A stretch of DNA of 64,000 nucleotides from Planctomycetota bacterium (GTDB lineage: Bacteria; Planctomycetota; Planctomycetia; Pirellulales; Lacipirellulaceae), in contig JAJDEF010000012.1 in the NCBI GenBank assembly GCA_029259945.1, positions 62,001-126,000 on the forward strand. Direction: 5' to 3'. Each line of letters starts with the position of its first letter. The stretch's first letter is position 1. Below are positions 24,437 through 33,899 of this stretch, piece by piece. The translations under genes were made by a program, and so were the position numbers. Below the pieces are notes generated by a model that was given only the letters and a program-made list of their open reading frames with translations, searched no databases and was not told where the DNA came from.

Positions 24437-25801
24437 ATGGCTACTCGTCAAGTGATGGATCACGTAACGATATGGGTGGTGAGCTTTGTTTTGCTCGCCT
24501 TTGGAACATTAGAGGGTAAGGCGGCCGATCACCCGAATCGTTCAACATCGTCCGACCTGACAGCTGGTCGAATGGTGGACTCGTTATTCGACCTCGAAAT
24601 GCCGACCGCTCAGCAGCCTTCCGATAGTCGTCACTCAGCCCGACGCCGTTTTGATTCAAGCCATACTACGATTCAGGGCCGATTGGTTCGAAATCCTGAT
24701 CGAGGGGATGGGACTCCATCGTTCGCGCTCATCGACTCCTATGGCGGAGTATTGCGCTATGTCGAGCCGGTCAACCGCATTGATCTTGGGCCGTATATGG
24801 GGCAAACCATTGGCGTGCGCCACGATACGGGAGACACCCTTCTGGCATCGCAACTGGCGCTGCCTAGTGCGAGAGCAGGGCGAAGATTCAGTGGCGTGCA
24901 GCTGGCGGGCTATGAACAAACCCTATCGCCGGGAGGAAGCGTCTCAGCACCAATCACTCTGCTCCAAGGGCAGGAACCGATTTATCTCGACGAGGGCTTT
25001 AATTTTGGTGGCTACCCAGATCAAGGTGGCCCCATTGGCGTTCGTAGAGGTCGTCGCGGACTGCGTTCACAGGGGTTGGGTTTTTATGTCGGTTACGAAC
25101 TAACCGCCCTTCGACCCTATCTGTCCAATGCGGGCAGTACCGGCGGGTTCGCTTTCCCGGGCCCTGTAGGTTTTGATGACGACTATGGTTTCGGACATCG
25201 ATTTGTCGTTGGCTACGATGGTGGTTCTGGTTTGGGCGCAAGATTTCGTTACTGGTTCTACAATCATGGCCATGACTTCGTAGCCTCGCCGCCTGCGGCT
25301 GCAGCCGTCGCTGGATCGGTCGGCATCGACCTGGACGTGCTTGACCTTGAACTCACTCTGGACGAGCAACTACGCAATTGGAACCTCATGCTCTCGGGTG
25401 GTTTCCGTTACGGCCGCGCCGGTCTTAGCGGGTTGAACCCGGGGGGTTCAGAGCTGTTCTTCGAGGGTGTTGGCCCGACGGTAGCTATCGAGGCGCGTCG
25501 TAAATTTGGTGACCGAGGTTTGCACCTCATCGGAAATTTTCGAGTCGCTTTGCTCTACGGTGACTGGAACAACTACCTGAACGGTGCGACGCCCGCAAAA
25601 GTCGAGGATGAGATCACCACGGTGTTCGAAAACCAGTTGGGAGTCGGCTTTACCCGTGACCTTGGCTTCGCGACAGTCACTCTCCGAACGGTCTGGGAAA
25701 CGCAGTTTTGGCTCAATGATACGCTAGCAGATGAGTCGAACGGAATCGGCTCGAATCTAACCTTCGCCGGTCCAACCTCCTCGGTCGAGCTGCGATTCTA
25801 A
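24437..25801 (+). CDS. Outer-membrane beta-barrel-like protein with shared N-terminal module
   Basis: A 454-aa exported protein with a signal at VVSFVLLAFGTLEGKAA and GAGGA before the ATG. Residues about 39-143 form a module (SDLTAGRMVDSLFD.. then FALIDSYGGVLRYVEPV.. and LLASQLALP) that recurs in the next gene. From about residue 205 the sequence has alternating Gly/aromatic strands (GLGFYVGYELTALRPYL, RFRYWFYNHGHDF) and ends SSVELRF, a terminal aromatic typical of outer-membrane barrels. It resembles the planctomycete Lpg1974-like pore group, with moderate certainty. Confidence 0.8.
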   Translation: MATRQVMDHVTIWVVSFVLLAFGTLEGKAADHPNRSTSSDLTAGRMVDSLFDLEMPTAQQPSDSRHSARRRFDSSHTTIQGRLVRNPDRGDGTPSFALIDSYGGVLRYVEPVNRIDLGPYMGQTIGVRHDTGDTLLASQLALPSARAGRRFSGVQLAGYEQTLSPGGSVSAPITLLQGQEPIYLDEGFNFGGYPDQGGPIGVRRGRRGLRSQGLGFYVGYELTALRPYLSNAGSTGGFAFPGPVGFDDDYGFGHRFVVGYDGGSGLGARFRYWFYNHGHDFVASPPAAAAVAGSVGIDLDVLDLELTLDEQLRNWNLMLSGGFRYGRAGLSGLNPGGSELFFEGVGPTVAIEARRKFGDRGLHLIGNFRVALLYGDWNNYLNGATPAKVEDEITTVFENQLGVGFTRDLGFATVTLRTVWETQFWLNDTLADESNGIGSNLTFAGPTSSVELRF

Positions 25802-25836
25802 GAAAAACCTTGAAAATTGGCCTTGCGTGGTTTTTC
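25802..25836 (+). terminator. Possible terminator after the first barrel gene
   Basis: GAAAAACC (25802-25809) pairs perfectly with GGTTTTTC (25829-25836) immediately after the stop codon. The loop is 19 nt and the T-rich right arm could serve as the U-tract. The long loop lowers confidence. Confidence 0.4.
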
Positions 25837-25950
25837 GTGTGTTTGCTACAAGTCCGCCGCTTATCAAGATGTAGGTTCTTCTCTTCTACCAATTTAGAGC
25901 CACTTCGCTGACGCATGTCGGTTGGGGTGCGCAATCAAGGACAAAGCTCG

Positions 25951-27906
25951 ATGGTTATTCAACTATTGCGTTTCGCTGGTGCGCTTTGCGCTGCCAATCT
26001 CATTCTGCTTTCACTGATAATCGCTGTTGGCGATGCGGCCGACGGGCCGAATCAAGTGACGCACTCCGACTTTGCCGCAGGGCAACTTGTCGATTCAGTC
26101 TTCGAACCTGAGGTGTCTGCCCCATCGTCTCGTCAGGCGAGCCCCAAAAAATCACGCCGTGCGGCACTTCAAGGGCAACTCGTTGACAACCCGAACACCA
26201 GCGAAGGCTTGCCGCCATTTGCTTTAGTCAATCGTCAGGGGCAAGTTCTGCGTTATGTCGAACCGGTAAAAGAAATCAACCTGGAAGCCTACCTTGGCGA
26301 AACGGTCGCGGTGCGCCAAGATACGGGCAGAGTGCTGTTAGCTTCGCAGCTTGCTTTGCCGAAAAGATCGCCACAGAGTGAGGTCGAGTATAACAAAGTT
26401 GAATTATCGGCATTTCAAGAGCCGACACCTGCTGATGAACCCGAGCCGATTCTGGCCGGTGAGGTGACTGAAGAAGCTGTCGACGAAGAAGTTGACGAAG
26501 AATCGGTGGTGACACCCGAGACCGACCAAGGCCCTACCTTCTACGACGAAGGTTACGAAGAAGGCTACGGCGGCGAAGTTGATTTTGGCGGATGCCCCCA
26601 ATGCGGAAACGGCACCTGCCAAGGTCGTGGCGGATGTGCCCCAGGTGCGCGAGGAGTAATCTACGCTCACGGCGAGTACTTGTCGTGGTGGCTGGAAGGA
26701 ATGGATACGCCACCGCTCGTTATTCAGAGCCCCAATGCCAACTTCAACCCCTCGGAGATTATTTACGGCGGTGCTCCGATACTCGAAGACCAACGAGATG
26801 GCGGGAGAATTACCTTCGGGCTTTGGCTCGACGATTGCGGACAGTGGGCCATCGAAGGCGACTACCTTGCTTTGGGCGATCTGGACGAAGCTTTTCGAGC
26901 GGGTGGAAACGATGGTCAACCTGGCCCTACCGGACAGTTCATTGGCCGGCCGTTTTTCAATACCGTCCCATTTACGAATACCCAAGGCGTGGTGGTGCCG
27001 CGAGGCCCTGCACGCGAGGACGTTGATACCCAAGGGCTCGATGGTTTTGTGACCGTCCGATCGCGAAGCGAATTTCAATCGGCCGGCATACGCCTAAGGC
27101 ATAGCCTTTGTTGTGCCGAAGGCTGCGATACGGGTTGTGGCTCGGTGGTCACTTGCGGTAGTGGTTGTGGTGCTGGAGTTGCTTGGCCGTATGGAGGCCC
27201 GATGGGACGTCTATTCCGATTGATGAAATACGGGACGAAACGGACGGATGTCATCTATGGAATTCGCTGGGCTAGTTTGGACGAAAGCCTTGGTATCCGA
27301 GAAGACTTAGTCGTCGTCCAAGGCCCTCCGACGGTTGGAACCACTTTTGTGGTGAACGACCTGTTCGAGACGAGTAATGATTTCGTCGGCGGCGATATTG
27401 GTTTTATGATGGAATGGGAACGACGCCGCTGGTCGCTAGAATTTCTCTCAAAAATTGCCATCGGCAATACGCGTCAGCGGGTTGATATCAATGGCAACAC
27501 CACCACCGGTGGAACTGCCACGCCGGGTGTCGCCGAGGGGGGACTTCTTACTCAGCGTTTTGTGCATCCTGGTGCGGACGGCATCCCGGGGAATGCTGAC
27601 GATTTTGTCGTGGGGAATATCGGCAGATATGAGCGCGACGAGTTTAGCATGATTCCTGAAATCGGAGCCACCCTGGGCTACCGGGTCACCCCTCGGCTTA
27701 AACTGACGCTCGGTTACACGCTGTTGTACTGGAGCAATGTCGTACGGCCAGGCGACCAGATCGATCTCGATGTGAACGGCAATCTTATTCCCAGTACGGC
27801 GGTTGATCCCGCAACGGTCGTGATTGGCGATCATCCGCGATTTGAATTCCGCCAAACCGATATCTGGGCTCAGGGAATAAATTTCGGCGGCGAATATCGC
27901 TGGTAA
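25951..27906 (+). CDS. BBP7-family outer-membrane beta-barrel protein
   Basis: About 651 aa from ATG 25951 (MVIQLLRFAGALCAAN); the track start at 25915 is 12 codons earlier and neither has a strong ribosome site. A signal peptide is followed by the same module as in the preceding gene (SDFAAGQLVDSVFEPE.. FALVNRQGQVLRYVEPV.. LLASQLALP). An acidic linker comes next (EEAVDEEVDEESVV), then a small Cys cluster (GGCPQCGNGTCQGRGGC). The BBP7 barrel begins at HGEYLSWWLEGMDTPPLV and ends in FGGEYRW with a terminal aromatic. It probably sits in the outer membrane. Tandem arrangement with its partial paralogue suggests duplication and domain exchange. Confidence 0.87.
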   Translation: MVIQLLRFAGALCAANLILLSLIIAVGDAADGPNQVTHSDFAAGQLVDSVFEPEVSAPSSRQASPKKSRRAALQGQLVDNPNTSEGLPPFALVNRQGQVLRYVEPVKEINLEAYLGETVAVRQDTGRVLLASQLALPKRSPQSEVEYNKVELSAFQEPTPADEPEPILAGEVTEEAVDEEVDEESVVTPETDQGPTFYDEGYEEGYGGEVDFGGCPQCGNGTCQGRGGCAPGARGVIYAHGEYLSWWLEGMDTPPLVIQSPNANFNPSEIIYGGAPILEDQRDGGRITFGLWLDDCGQWAIEGDYLALGDLDEAFRAGGNDGQPGPTGQFIGRPFFNTVPFTNTQGVVVPRGPAREDVDTQGLDGFVTVRSRSEFQSAGIRLRHSLCCAEGCDTGCGSVVTCGSGCGAGVAWPYGGPMGRLFRLMKYGTKRTDVIYGIRWASLDESLGIREDLVVVQGPPTVGTTFVVNDLFETSNDFVGGDIGFMMEWERRRWSLEFLSKIAIGNTRQRVDINGNTTTGGTATPGVAEGGLLTQRFVHPGADGIPGNADDFVVGNIGRYERDEFSMIPEIGATLGYRVTPRLKLTLGYTLLYWSNVVRPGDQIDLDVNGNLIPSTAVDPATVVIGDHPRFEFRQTDIWAQGINFGGEYRW

Positions 27907-27931
27907 TCTGAAGGCCCCTCACTAGCCGATA

Positions 27932-27949
27932 CAACCCTTTGTAGGGTTG
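27932..27949 (+). other. Stem-loop between barrel and adhesin genes
   Basis: CAACCCT-TTGT-AGGGTTG is a perfect 7-bp stem with a 4-nt loop, 26 bp after the BBP7 stop. No T-run follows, so it may be an attenuating or processing hairpin rather than a canonical terminator. Confidence 0.35.
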
Positions 27950-28002
27950 CGCGGCAATCTTCTGTTTTCTCCACGCTAGCAATGCATGCGCGAGGTGCTG
28001 TT

Positions 28003-30690
28003 ATGGTCCCTTTTGGTTCCCACCGGTCTAGAAATACGCCTAAATTCAATCGAGAGCGAACGCGGCTGTCGTTCGAAACTTTGGAACAACGCGCAATGCT
28101 AGCGGCCGACATGGCTGAGATTCTCGGCACAGTGACCGCCGATCCACAAGGCGATGGCAATGCTAGCAACGATATCGTTGTCTCGGGTGCCCTTGCCACC
28201 CTTTACCGCGATGGGGGCAATGGGACGTTTGATGGGGGTGCCGGCGATGACACGGTGGTCGGCGCTTCGACGACGACCGACGCCCTGGGCAAATACCGGT
28301 TCGATCAAGTGGGTGCCGGAAAATATTTTGTGAAAATTTCGCTGCCCTCGGAGTTTCAGCTTCGCGCTGGTCAAGATGTGAAAGAAATCGTCATCTCGGC
28401 AGACGAAGGGGACGGTGTCGTAGGCCCAACCATTGATGGTTTTACAACCACCCAGGTGGTTCAAGCCTCACCGCCCCTGCCTTCGAGTCAGGTATCGCAA
28501 TTAGCCGATGCGGACGTCATGGGTGGCGAGCGAGACATCTGGGTGGAACTCACCCAAAGCACCAATCCCGTCTCCTCGGTGGCTTTGGCCAGCAGCGGTG
28601 GAAATCTATATTTGGCGAGTGGCCCTGGAACGACGGGCACCGCGAAAGTTGTTTGGGATGGGGTCGACTCGGGCGCTCAAATTGTCGATCCCACCGGCTT
28701 GGGCGGCATCGACCTGACCCAGTCGAACGGCAATACTATGACCGGCATCGCTCTCACTTCGGGCGCCGATCATCCCAATGCCAAGATCACCATGCGAATT
28801 TACACCGACGGCAACAATTGGTCGGAATTTACGACCACCGTTCCTGAATCGCCTGGCGGGTTGGCCACCGGGCAAGCGATTTTTAACTTCGCCGATGCAC
28901 CAACTGCAAGCCTGGGACAAGGGGCCGACTTTACCAACGTCGGCGCCTTGGAACTTACCTTCGAAGGGGTTTCTGCAGTCGACGGGCAGGTTGCCTTAGT
29001 TGGCCTAGTAGGCCGGGCCACCAAGCGAGCCGATTTTATTGCCTCTCCCCGTTTGAGCCTTGGCGACCGCGTTTGGGCAGACCTTGATGACGATGGAATT
29101 CATCAAGCCGGCGAAGCGGGGATCGCAAACGTTGCGCTCAATCTGTACGAAGATACCAATGGTGATAACCAATTCACCAACGCCGTCGATCAGTTTCTTG
29201 GTGCAACGACGACCAATGCGAATGGCGACTACTTGTTTGCTGATCTGTTCCCCGGCAAGTACATCGTACAGGTCAATCCGACCAATTTCCTACCGTTAGG
29301 AGCGTTGGCGGGGCTCAGTTCTAGCACTGGCAACGACCCGGCTTCTGACCCCGATGACAACGTGAATGGCGACGACAACGGCACATCTTTGGCGGGTGCG
29401 GGCGTGGTGAGTCAGGCGATCTCGCTCTCTGGTGGCGAAGAGCCAACCAACGGGGGCAATTCGAACCTCACCGTCGATTTTGGATTCTTTGGGTTTGATT
29501 TAGTTCTTGATAAGGCAGTAGAGCAAACAACAGTCGCTCCTACCGAAGTGATCGACTACACCATCAAGATCGACAACACAGGCCCGTCAGAGGCGGCGAA
29601 CACCACCTTTAAGGATACGTTACCTGCAGGAGTAACATTTATTTCTGCATCGGCCACGCTAAACGGGGCAGGCTTCAATACCAATCTCGCACACACTAGC
29701 GGCGTGGTGACCGCAGACCTAGGCACTGTGCGTAGTGGTGATGTGGTGATTATTACCATTTTTGCAAAGGTGAACGACGATGCCACCGGAACGCTAGTCA
29801 ACACGGCAACGGTCATCGCACCGAAGGAAATCGATTTGTCGAATAACACCGACACGGTTTCTAACCCCATCACTCCACGTATCGACTTGGCGATTCTAAA
29901 GACCGATAGCCGCGACCCGGTGGAGCCTGGAAGCACATTCAGCTATACGCTCGACATTGTGAACAATGGCCCGTCGAACGCGACCGGGGTGATTGTGACT
30001 GATCACTTGCCCGCGACCGGCGTCTCGTTCGTTGGTGCCTCGATCACTCCAGATTCGGTGGTGGGCGATCGGTTGACGTTCAATCTTGGCAATTTGGCCA
30101 AAGGCGAATCGGCAGACATCACCATTAATGTACGTGTTGATGACGACTTTGAGGGTGAATTGCTGAACGTTGCGGACGTACGCGGCAACGAGACGGAGAT
30201 CACTCTGACCAACAATCAAGACGATGAGCCGACGATTGTGAAGGCAATCCCCGCAAGTATCGCCGGGACCGTCTTTGTCGATCGAAATGACAATGGCGTG
30301 TTTGAATCAGGCGAAGCGACCTTGGCCAATGTGCTTGTTTCGCTTAAGGGAACCGACACCTTCGGAAACACAGTGACTCGTACTACCAACTCGGCCAGTG
30401 ACGGATCGTACCTGTTTGAGAACCTACCCGCGGGAACGTACCGCCTCGTCGAAACGCAGCCCAATGCCTTTAAGGATGGTCAGGATCACATTGGCACCAA
30501 TGGCGGAGCCCACGGCGAAACTCCTGGGCCGCTGTTGATCCCCAATGATGTAGACCCCGCAAAAATCCAGGACTTATTCCTAGAGATTCAGCTTTCCAGT
30601 GGCGATACGGCAGTGAGTTACGACTTCGGCGAATTGGCCGTCGGTGCCACCAAGATGGACTTCATCGGCCCCGCCAACTGGTGGCGTTAA
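28003..30690 (+). CDS. SdrD-B/DUF11-domain surface protein with LEPR-like N-terminus
   Basis: An 895-aa protein from ATG 28003, preceded by GAGG at good spacing. Near the start FETLEQRAMLAADM resembles the planctomycete LEPR-xLL/LEQR-type N-terminal segment of large surface proteins. A first Cna-like part (GKYRFDQVGAGKYFVKI) comes next. An SdrD-B domain lies at about residues 350-480 (LGDRVWADLDDDGIHQAGE), two DUF11 repeats at about 500-745 (YTIKIDNTGPSEA, YTLDIVNNGPSNA), and a second SdrD-B domain at about 750-850 (AGTVFVDRNDNGVFESGE). It ends KMDFIGPANWWR. Asp-rich loops suggest calcium-stabilised Ig-like domains. It is likely an adhesin or cell-wall component. Confidence 0.88.
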   Translation: MVPFGSHRSRNTPKFNRERTRLSFETLEQRAMLAADMAEILGTVTADPQGDGNASNDIVVSGALATLYRDGGNGTFDGGAGDDTVVGASTTTDALGKYRFDQVGAGKYFVKISLPSEFQLRAGQDVKEIVISADEGDGVVGPTIDGFTTTQVVQASPPLPSSQVSQLADADVMGGERDIWVELTQSTNPVSSVALASSGGNLYLASGPGTTGTAKVVWDGVDSGAQIVDPTGLGGIDLTQSNGNTMTGIALTSGADHPNAKITMRIYTDGNNWSEFTTTVPESPGGLATGQAIFNFADAPTASLGQGADFTNVGALELTFEGVSAVDGQVALVGLVGRATKRADFIASPRLSLGDRVWADLDDDGIHQAGEAGIANVALNLYEDTNGDNQFTNAVDQFLGATTTNANGDYLFADLFPGKYIVQVNPTNFLPLGALAGLSSSTGNDPASDPDDNVNGDDNGTSLAGAGVVSQAISLSGGEEPTNGGNSNLTVDFGFFGFDLVLDKAVEQTTVAPTEVIDYTIKIDNTGPSEAANTTFKDTLPAGVTFISASATLNGAGFNTNLAHTSGVVTADLGTVRSGDVVIITIFAKVNDDATGTLVNTATVIAPKEIDLSNNTDTVSNPITPRIDLAILKTDSRDPVEPGSTFSYTLDIVNNGPSNATGVIVTDHLPATGVSFVGASITPDSVVGDRLTFNLGNLAKGESADITINVRVDDDFEGELLNVADVRGNETEITLTNNQDDEPTIVKAIPASIAGTVFVDRNDNGVFESGEATLANVLVSLKGTDTFGNTVTRTTNSASDGSYLFENLPAGTYRLVETQPNAFKDGQDHIGTNGGAHGETPGPLLIPNDVDPAKIQDLFLEIQLSSGDTAVSYDFGELAVGATKMDFIGPANWWR

Positions 30691-31013
30691 GCGACCACAA
30701 ACAATGGTGTTGGTTTACTAGCAAGAAGCTTTTGCTTGCTAGATGCGCGAGTAAGAACAGCTTGTTTTAGGCTTGTTTCTAGGTGAATGCGCCTCTTCTT
30801 TCCATTTTCTATTGGACACACTTCAAAACGTGACCTAGTCTTCCTTTTGGGCCGAACGAATCTTCTCTTGCTAAGAGGCCCATCGCTGAAGGATCCCGCG
30901 ACGCCAAAATTTCTTCACCCTGCTTCGGTCGGGTGAATCCCGCCTTTTCTATTTTCCAGTCGCTTAGCGGCTCCAGTGTCTTCAGCGCATGCGCTGAAAG
31001 GAGATTCTACCCA
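30691..31013 (+). promoter_or_regulatory. Structured upstream region of the Tad-like gene block
   Basis: This 323-bp non-coding stretch has several dyads: CTAGCAAG/CTTGCTAG (30718-30742), TTCACCC/GGGTGAA (30914-30937), AGTCGCT/GCGGCT just after, and a perfect 18-bp palindrome at 30981-30998. The first could terminate the adhesin message. The others look like a folded 5' leader. Confidence 0.5.
30981..30998. promoter_or_regulatory. Perfect 18-bp palindrome abutting the Shine-Dalgarno
   Basis: TTCAGCGCATGCGCTGAA is perfectly self-complementary. Its last base is the first base of AAGGAG (30998-31003), the ribosome site for the ATG at 31014. As RNA it would be a hairpin next to the ribosome site; as DNA it could be an operator. 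Confidence 0.6.
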
Positions 31014-31670
31014 ATGATGTTCTACCTAATCCAACAAAAGTCCCAACGATCTAAACATCTACTGGCTGGACTGTGTTGCTGTGTGCTCCTGGGGTCAACT
31101 CCTTGCCTAGCGTTAGATGTCCTGCGAATCGAAGAACATTGGAAACTGCAGGTGGGTGGGCCCGACGAAGGCCGTAGTGCTCCTCAAGTCTCGATGGTCA
31201 TGGCGCCAACTGGTGATCTGAGCAGCCATTATTTCATCTTCAACCTCAATCACTGGAGCTATCCCGAGTTTGCAGCAGGTGGATTAGAACTGCAAAGGTG
31301 GGACGGCGACCATTGGATCTCGTCTCACCACAGTTCGAACCGCAGTTCTTTGTGTAACGAAGGCGAAATGATCACCTGGGTCCAACGAATCGAGCTATCA
31401 GAATCACAACTTCACTTCACTATCACAAACGGACAATCGCAAACCTGGAGTCAATTTGGTGGACAGGGTCTGCTGCAGACTTCTATTGCAACTGAGCTAA
31501 CTCGTCTCAACGATTACCGACCGGAAATCTCTCTCTCTGAATCAGGCATTGGTTACGCAGGCAATCGTGTTTCCTCGTTAACGCTTAAAAAATTGGTTTG
31601 GTGGACATCCGATGGCGAGGAACATGAGATGATTGCTCCTATTGATATCGACACAGACATCGACCCCTAG
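31014..31670 (+). CDS. Secreted protein of unknown function ahead of the Tad-like genes
   Basis: A 218-aa protein from ATG 31014 with AAGGAG 10 nt upstream; the track form from 30933 runs through the palindrome. The signal region is KHLLAGLCCCVLLGSTPCLA. The mature part is rich in Trp, His and Ser (FNLNHWSYPEFAAGGLELQRW) and looks like a beta-sandwich. It ends in an Asp-rich tail (DIDTDIDP). No family is recognised. Location just upstream of five TadE/G-like genes suggests a role with those surface components. Confidence 0.7.
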   Translation: MMFYLIQQKSQRSKHLLAGLCCCVLLGSTPCLALDVLRIEEHWKLQVGGPDEGRSAPQVSMVMAPTGDLSSHYFIFNLNHWSYPEFAAGGLELQRWDGDHWISSHHSSNRSSLCNEGEMITWVQRIELSESQLHFTITNGQSQTWSQFGGQGLLQTSIATELTRLNDYRPEISLSESGIGYAGNRVSSLTLKKLVWWTSDGEEHEMIAPIDIDTDIDP

Positions 31671-31756
31671 ATGTTCAACCGCTCACCATCCTATCGCCAG
31701 AGATCTAACCACGTTCGCTACTGATTAAACCTGCGTCTGACAAAAGAGGCCCTTCG

Positions 31757-32926
31757 ATGACATTCACACGACCACTCAGATTACGCGGCAATATCGTTTC
31801 ACAGCGGCACGGGGCAATCACTGTCTTTGCCGCCATTCTGTCCGTGGTACTTCTCGGGATGGTCGCGTTTGCGGTGGACATCGGGTACATCCTCTCGAGT
31901 AAGGAAGAATTGCAACGGACTGCAGACTCCGCTGCATTGGCTGCGGTTTGGGAATACGGTAAGCAACTCGCTGCTGGACAAGATGCTGCAGCAGCAGAAT
32001 ATATGGGGCGAGTCACAGCCGCTTCGTTTGTTAGCGCAAATCCCGTTGGAAATGCATCTCTAGCGATTGACTTAAATCAGTCAAACAACGCGGAGAGCGA
32101 CATTGTTTATGGTTACATCAGTGATTTCAGCGACACAAACACAATCAGCACCACCGCTGGATCGCAATTCAATTCGGTCACTGTTCGGGTTCATCGCAAT
32201 GGCACACTCAACAGCAACTTGCCATTATTTTTCGCGCCAATTTTTGGTCTCTCTGGGACGGGCATTCAAACGGAGGCTACCGCGGCATTTGTCCGCGATG
32301 TCAAAGGCTTCGAAGTGCCCAACGGGGGCGGCAACCTAGACATCCTTCCCTATGCTCTCGATCTAGAAACATGGAACCTCTGGATGGCCGGAAACGCCGA
32401 TGACGACTGGACCTACAACGCCGATGGCTCGATTACCTCTGGCCCCGATGGATATCTAGAAGTCAATTTGTTTCCACAAGGCACCGGTTCTCCGGGAAAC
32501 CGCGGCACTGTCGACATTGGCAGTAGCAACAATAGCACCAACGATATCGCTCGGCAAATTCTCAACGGCATCTCGGCAGCAGATTTGGCTTACCACGGTG
32601 GCAAGCTGGAATTCAATGCGTCTGGGTACCTGATTCTCAATGGCGATACGGGCATCAGTGCTGGTGTCAAAGACGAGCTCACCGACATCAAGGGAGAGCC
32701 GCGAATTATTCCCGTCTTCGGTTCTGTGAGCGGCCCAGGAAATAATGCCGACTATACGATCGTCAAGTGGTTTGGCATTCGGATCGTCGATGTCAAATTG
32801 ACGGGCCCGATGAACAATAAGCACGTCACCATTCAAGCAGCGCCTATTGCCTCGAAAGGCGTCATTCCATCACCAACTCCTGGTACGAGTTCCTACGTCT
32901 ACTCATCCGTCGTGTTGGTAAAATAA
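31757..32926 (+). CDS. TadG-like (Flp pilus assembly TadE/G family) protein
   Basis: This 389-aa protein has AGAGG before the ATG. The N-terminal Tad membrane segment (RHGAITVFAAILSVVLLGMVAFAVDIGYIL, residues about 21-50) is followed by the conserved KEELQRTADSAALAAVWE helix. The remainder is an exported beta-rich domain without a visible VWA MIDAS motif. It belongs to the PF13400-type group, whose members act at the envelope with Tad secretion or pili. It is the first of five related genes on the plus strand. Confidence 0.85.
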   Translation: MTFTRPLRLRGNIVSQRHGAITVFAAILSVVLLGMVAFAVDIGYILSSKEELQRTADSAALAAVWEYGKQLAAGQDAAAAEYMGRVTAASFVSANPVGNASLAIDLNQSNNAESDIVYGYISDFSDTNTISTTAGSQFNSVTVRVHRNGTLNSNLPLFFAPIFGLSGTGIQTEATAAFVRDVKGFEVPNGGGNLDILPYALDLETWNLWMAGNADDDWTYNADGSITSGPDGYLEVNLFPQGTGSPGNRGTVDIGSSNNSTNDIARQILNGISAADLAYHGGKLEFNASGYLILNGDTGISAGVKDELTDIKGEPRIIPVFGSVSGPGNNADYTIVKWFGIRIVDVKLTGPMNNKHVTIQAAPIASKGVIPSPTPGTSSYVYSSVVLVK

Positions 32927-33003
32927 AACCCACTTAAAATCCCCCCCCAAGAACATAACAAGTCTAATCAACGAAAATGCTGCGTTCGAGGAGTAGCTAC
33001 CCA

Positions 33004-33456
33004 ATGATTCAAACTCGTAACCAAAATGATATAGGTTCACTAGTCTCGAAAAACCGTCGTCGGATTTCGAAACGCAACGGGGTTGCCGCTGTTGAATTTG
33101 CTATTATTGCGCCAGTATTTTTTCTGCTGGTTATTGGTTCCGTCGAACTGGGACGTGCAATGATGGTACAACAAATCCTTACCAATGCCTCACGTGTTGG
33201 AGCTCGCAATGCCACCATGCTCAACGCAACCGAGCAGGGAGTTATTGACAGCGTGAATAACTATGCCTCTAGTGTTTCGGTGCCATCGACCACGGTAGTG
33301 GTTTCTCCTGAGCCAACCACGGCGTCTGCCGGCGACCAAATGACCGTGACCGTTTCAGTACCGTTTCAATATGTGAGCTGGCTATCCTCTCCTTGGTTCC
33401 TCGGGAACGCTACACTCACGGCATCATCTGTCATGAGCAAAGAGGGATTTGAGTAG
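33004..33456 (+). CDS. TadE-family pseudopilin-like protein
   Basis: A 150-aa protein from ATG 33004 with GAGGAG about 10 nt upstream; the track starts nine codons earlier. A basic head (SKNRRRISKRNG) is followed by the TadE segment VAAVEFAIIAPVFFLLVIGSVELGR, with the conserved Glu, then NASRVGARNATM. The C-terminal part is a small beta domain. TadE proteins are minor pseudopilins processed by a TadV-type peptidase. No tadA, tadB, tadC or tadV lies in the window. Confidence 0.9.
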   Translation: MIQTRNQNDIGSLVSKNRRRISKRNGVAAVEFAIIAPVFFLLVIGSVELGRAMMVQQILTNASRVGARNATMLNATEQGVIDSVNNYASSVSVPSTTVVVSPEPTTASAGDQMTVTVSVPFQYVSWLSSPWFLGNATLTASSVMSKEGFE

Positions 33457-33899
33457 GAAGAGTATGACTTTGCCAAGATCGTACAGCACCTTCTGCTCTA
33501 CTTGGTGAGACCGCTCAAATGACTCACCGACGGCACCGCCCAATCGAATGCCTCATTCGGAGATTTCTCAATGGGGGCTTCTTGCTTTAGCAAGCAAACG
33601 TGATGCCTCTATGCATCAGTGTTGACCACATGCAACGTATGATCTCATTGCCGGTCACATTCTTGTGTAAATAGCAATGATCCGAAAAATTCTCGCGCCT
33701 GCTTAACAAACCTGAGCTAGGTTTTACATGGTGAGAATCTGCTGGCACTTTGTTTGTCGGTAACTTGGTTTCCCGCCACAAGAGTTTGTGACGTTTCACT
33801 GCGAATTCCCCACCACTTTTCATCGCTCATTCGAGTGGATCGGCCTTCGCCGGTTATTGATTTTGTGCTGATTGCTAATCGGCACGGAGGTTAAACATC
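33457..33899 (+). other. Long intergenic region between TadE-like genes
   Basis: About 440 bp with no convincing gene; the minus ORF at 33587-33823 looks spurious. Two hairpins stand out: CTTGCTTTAGCAAG near 33585, which resembles the CTAGCAAG dyad after the adhesin gene, and AAACCT-gagct-AGGTTT followed by T near 33710. CGGC-cttc-GCCG occurs at about 33842. It likely holds a terminator for the upstream genes and a separate promoter for 33900 onward. Confidence 0.4.

Noticed and set aside
25915-28003. Single fused giant surface gene
   Set aside because: The BBP7 and SdrD genes have separate starts, a clear stop and an intergenic hairpin.
33587-33823. Minus-strand 78-aa ORF between TadE genes
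   Set aside because: There is no ribosome site or recognisable domain, and it lies over hairpin-rich intergenic DNA.
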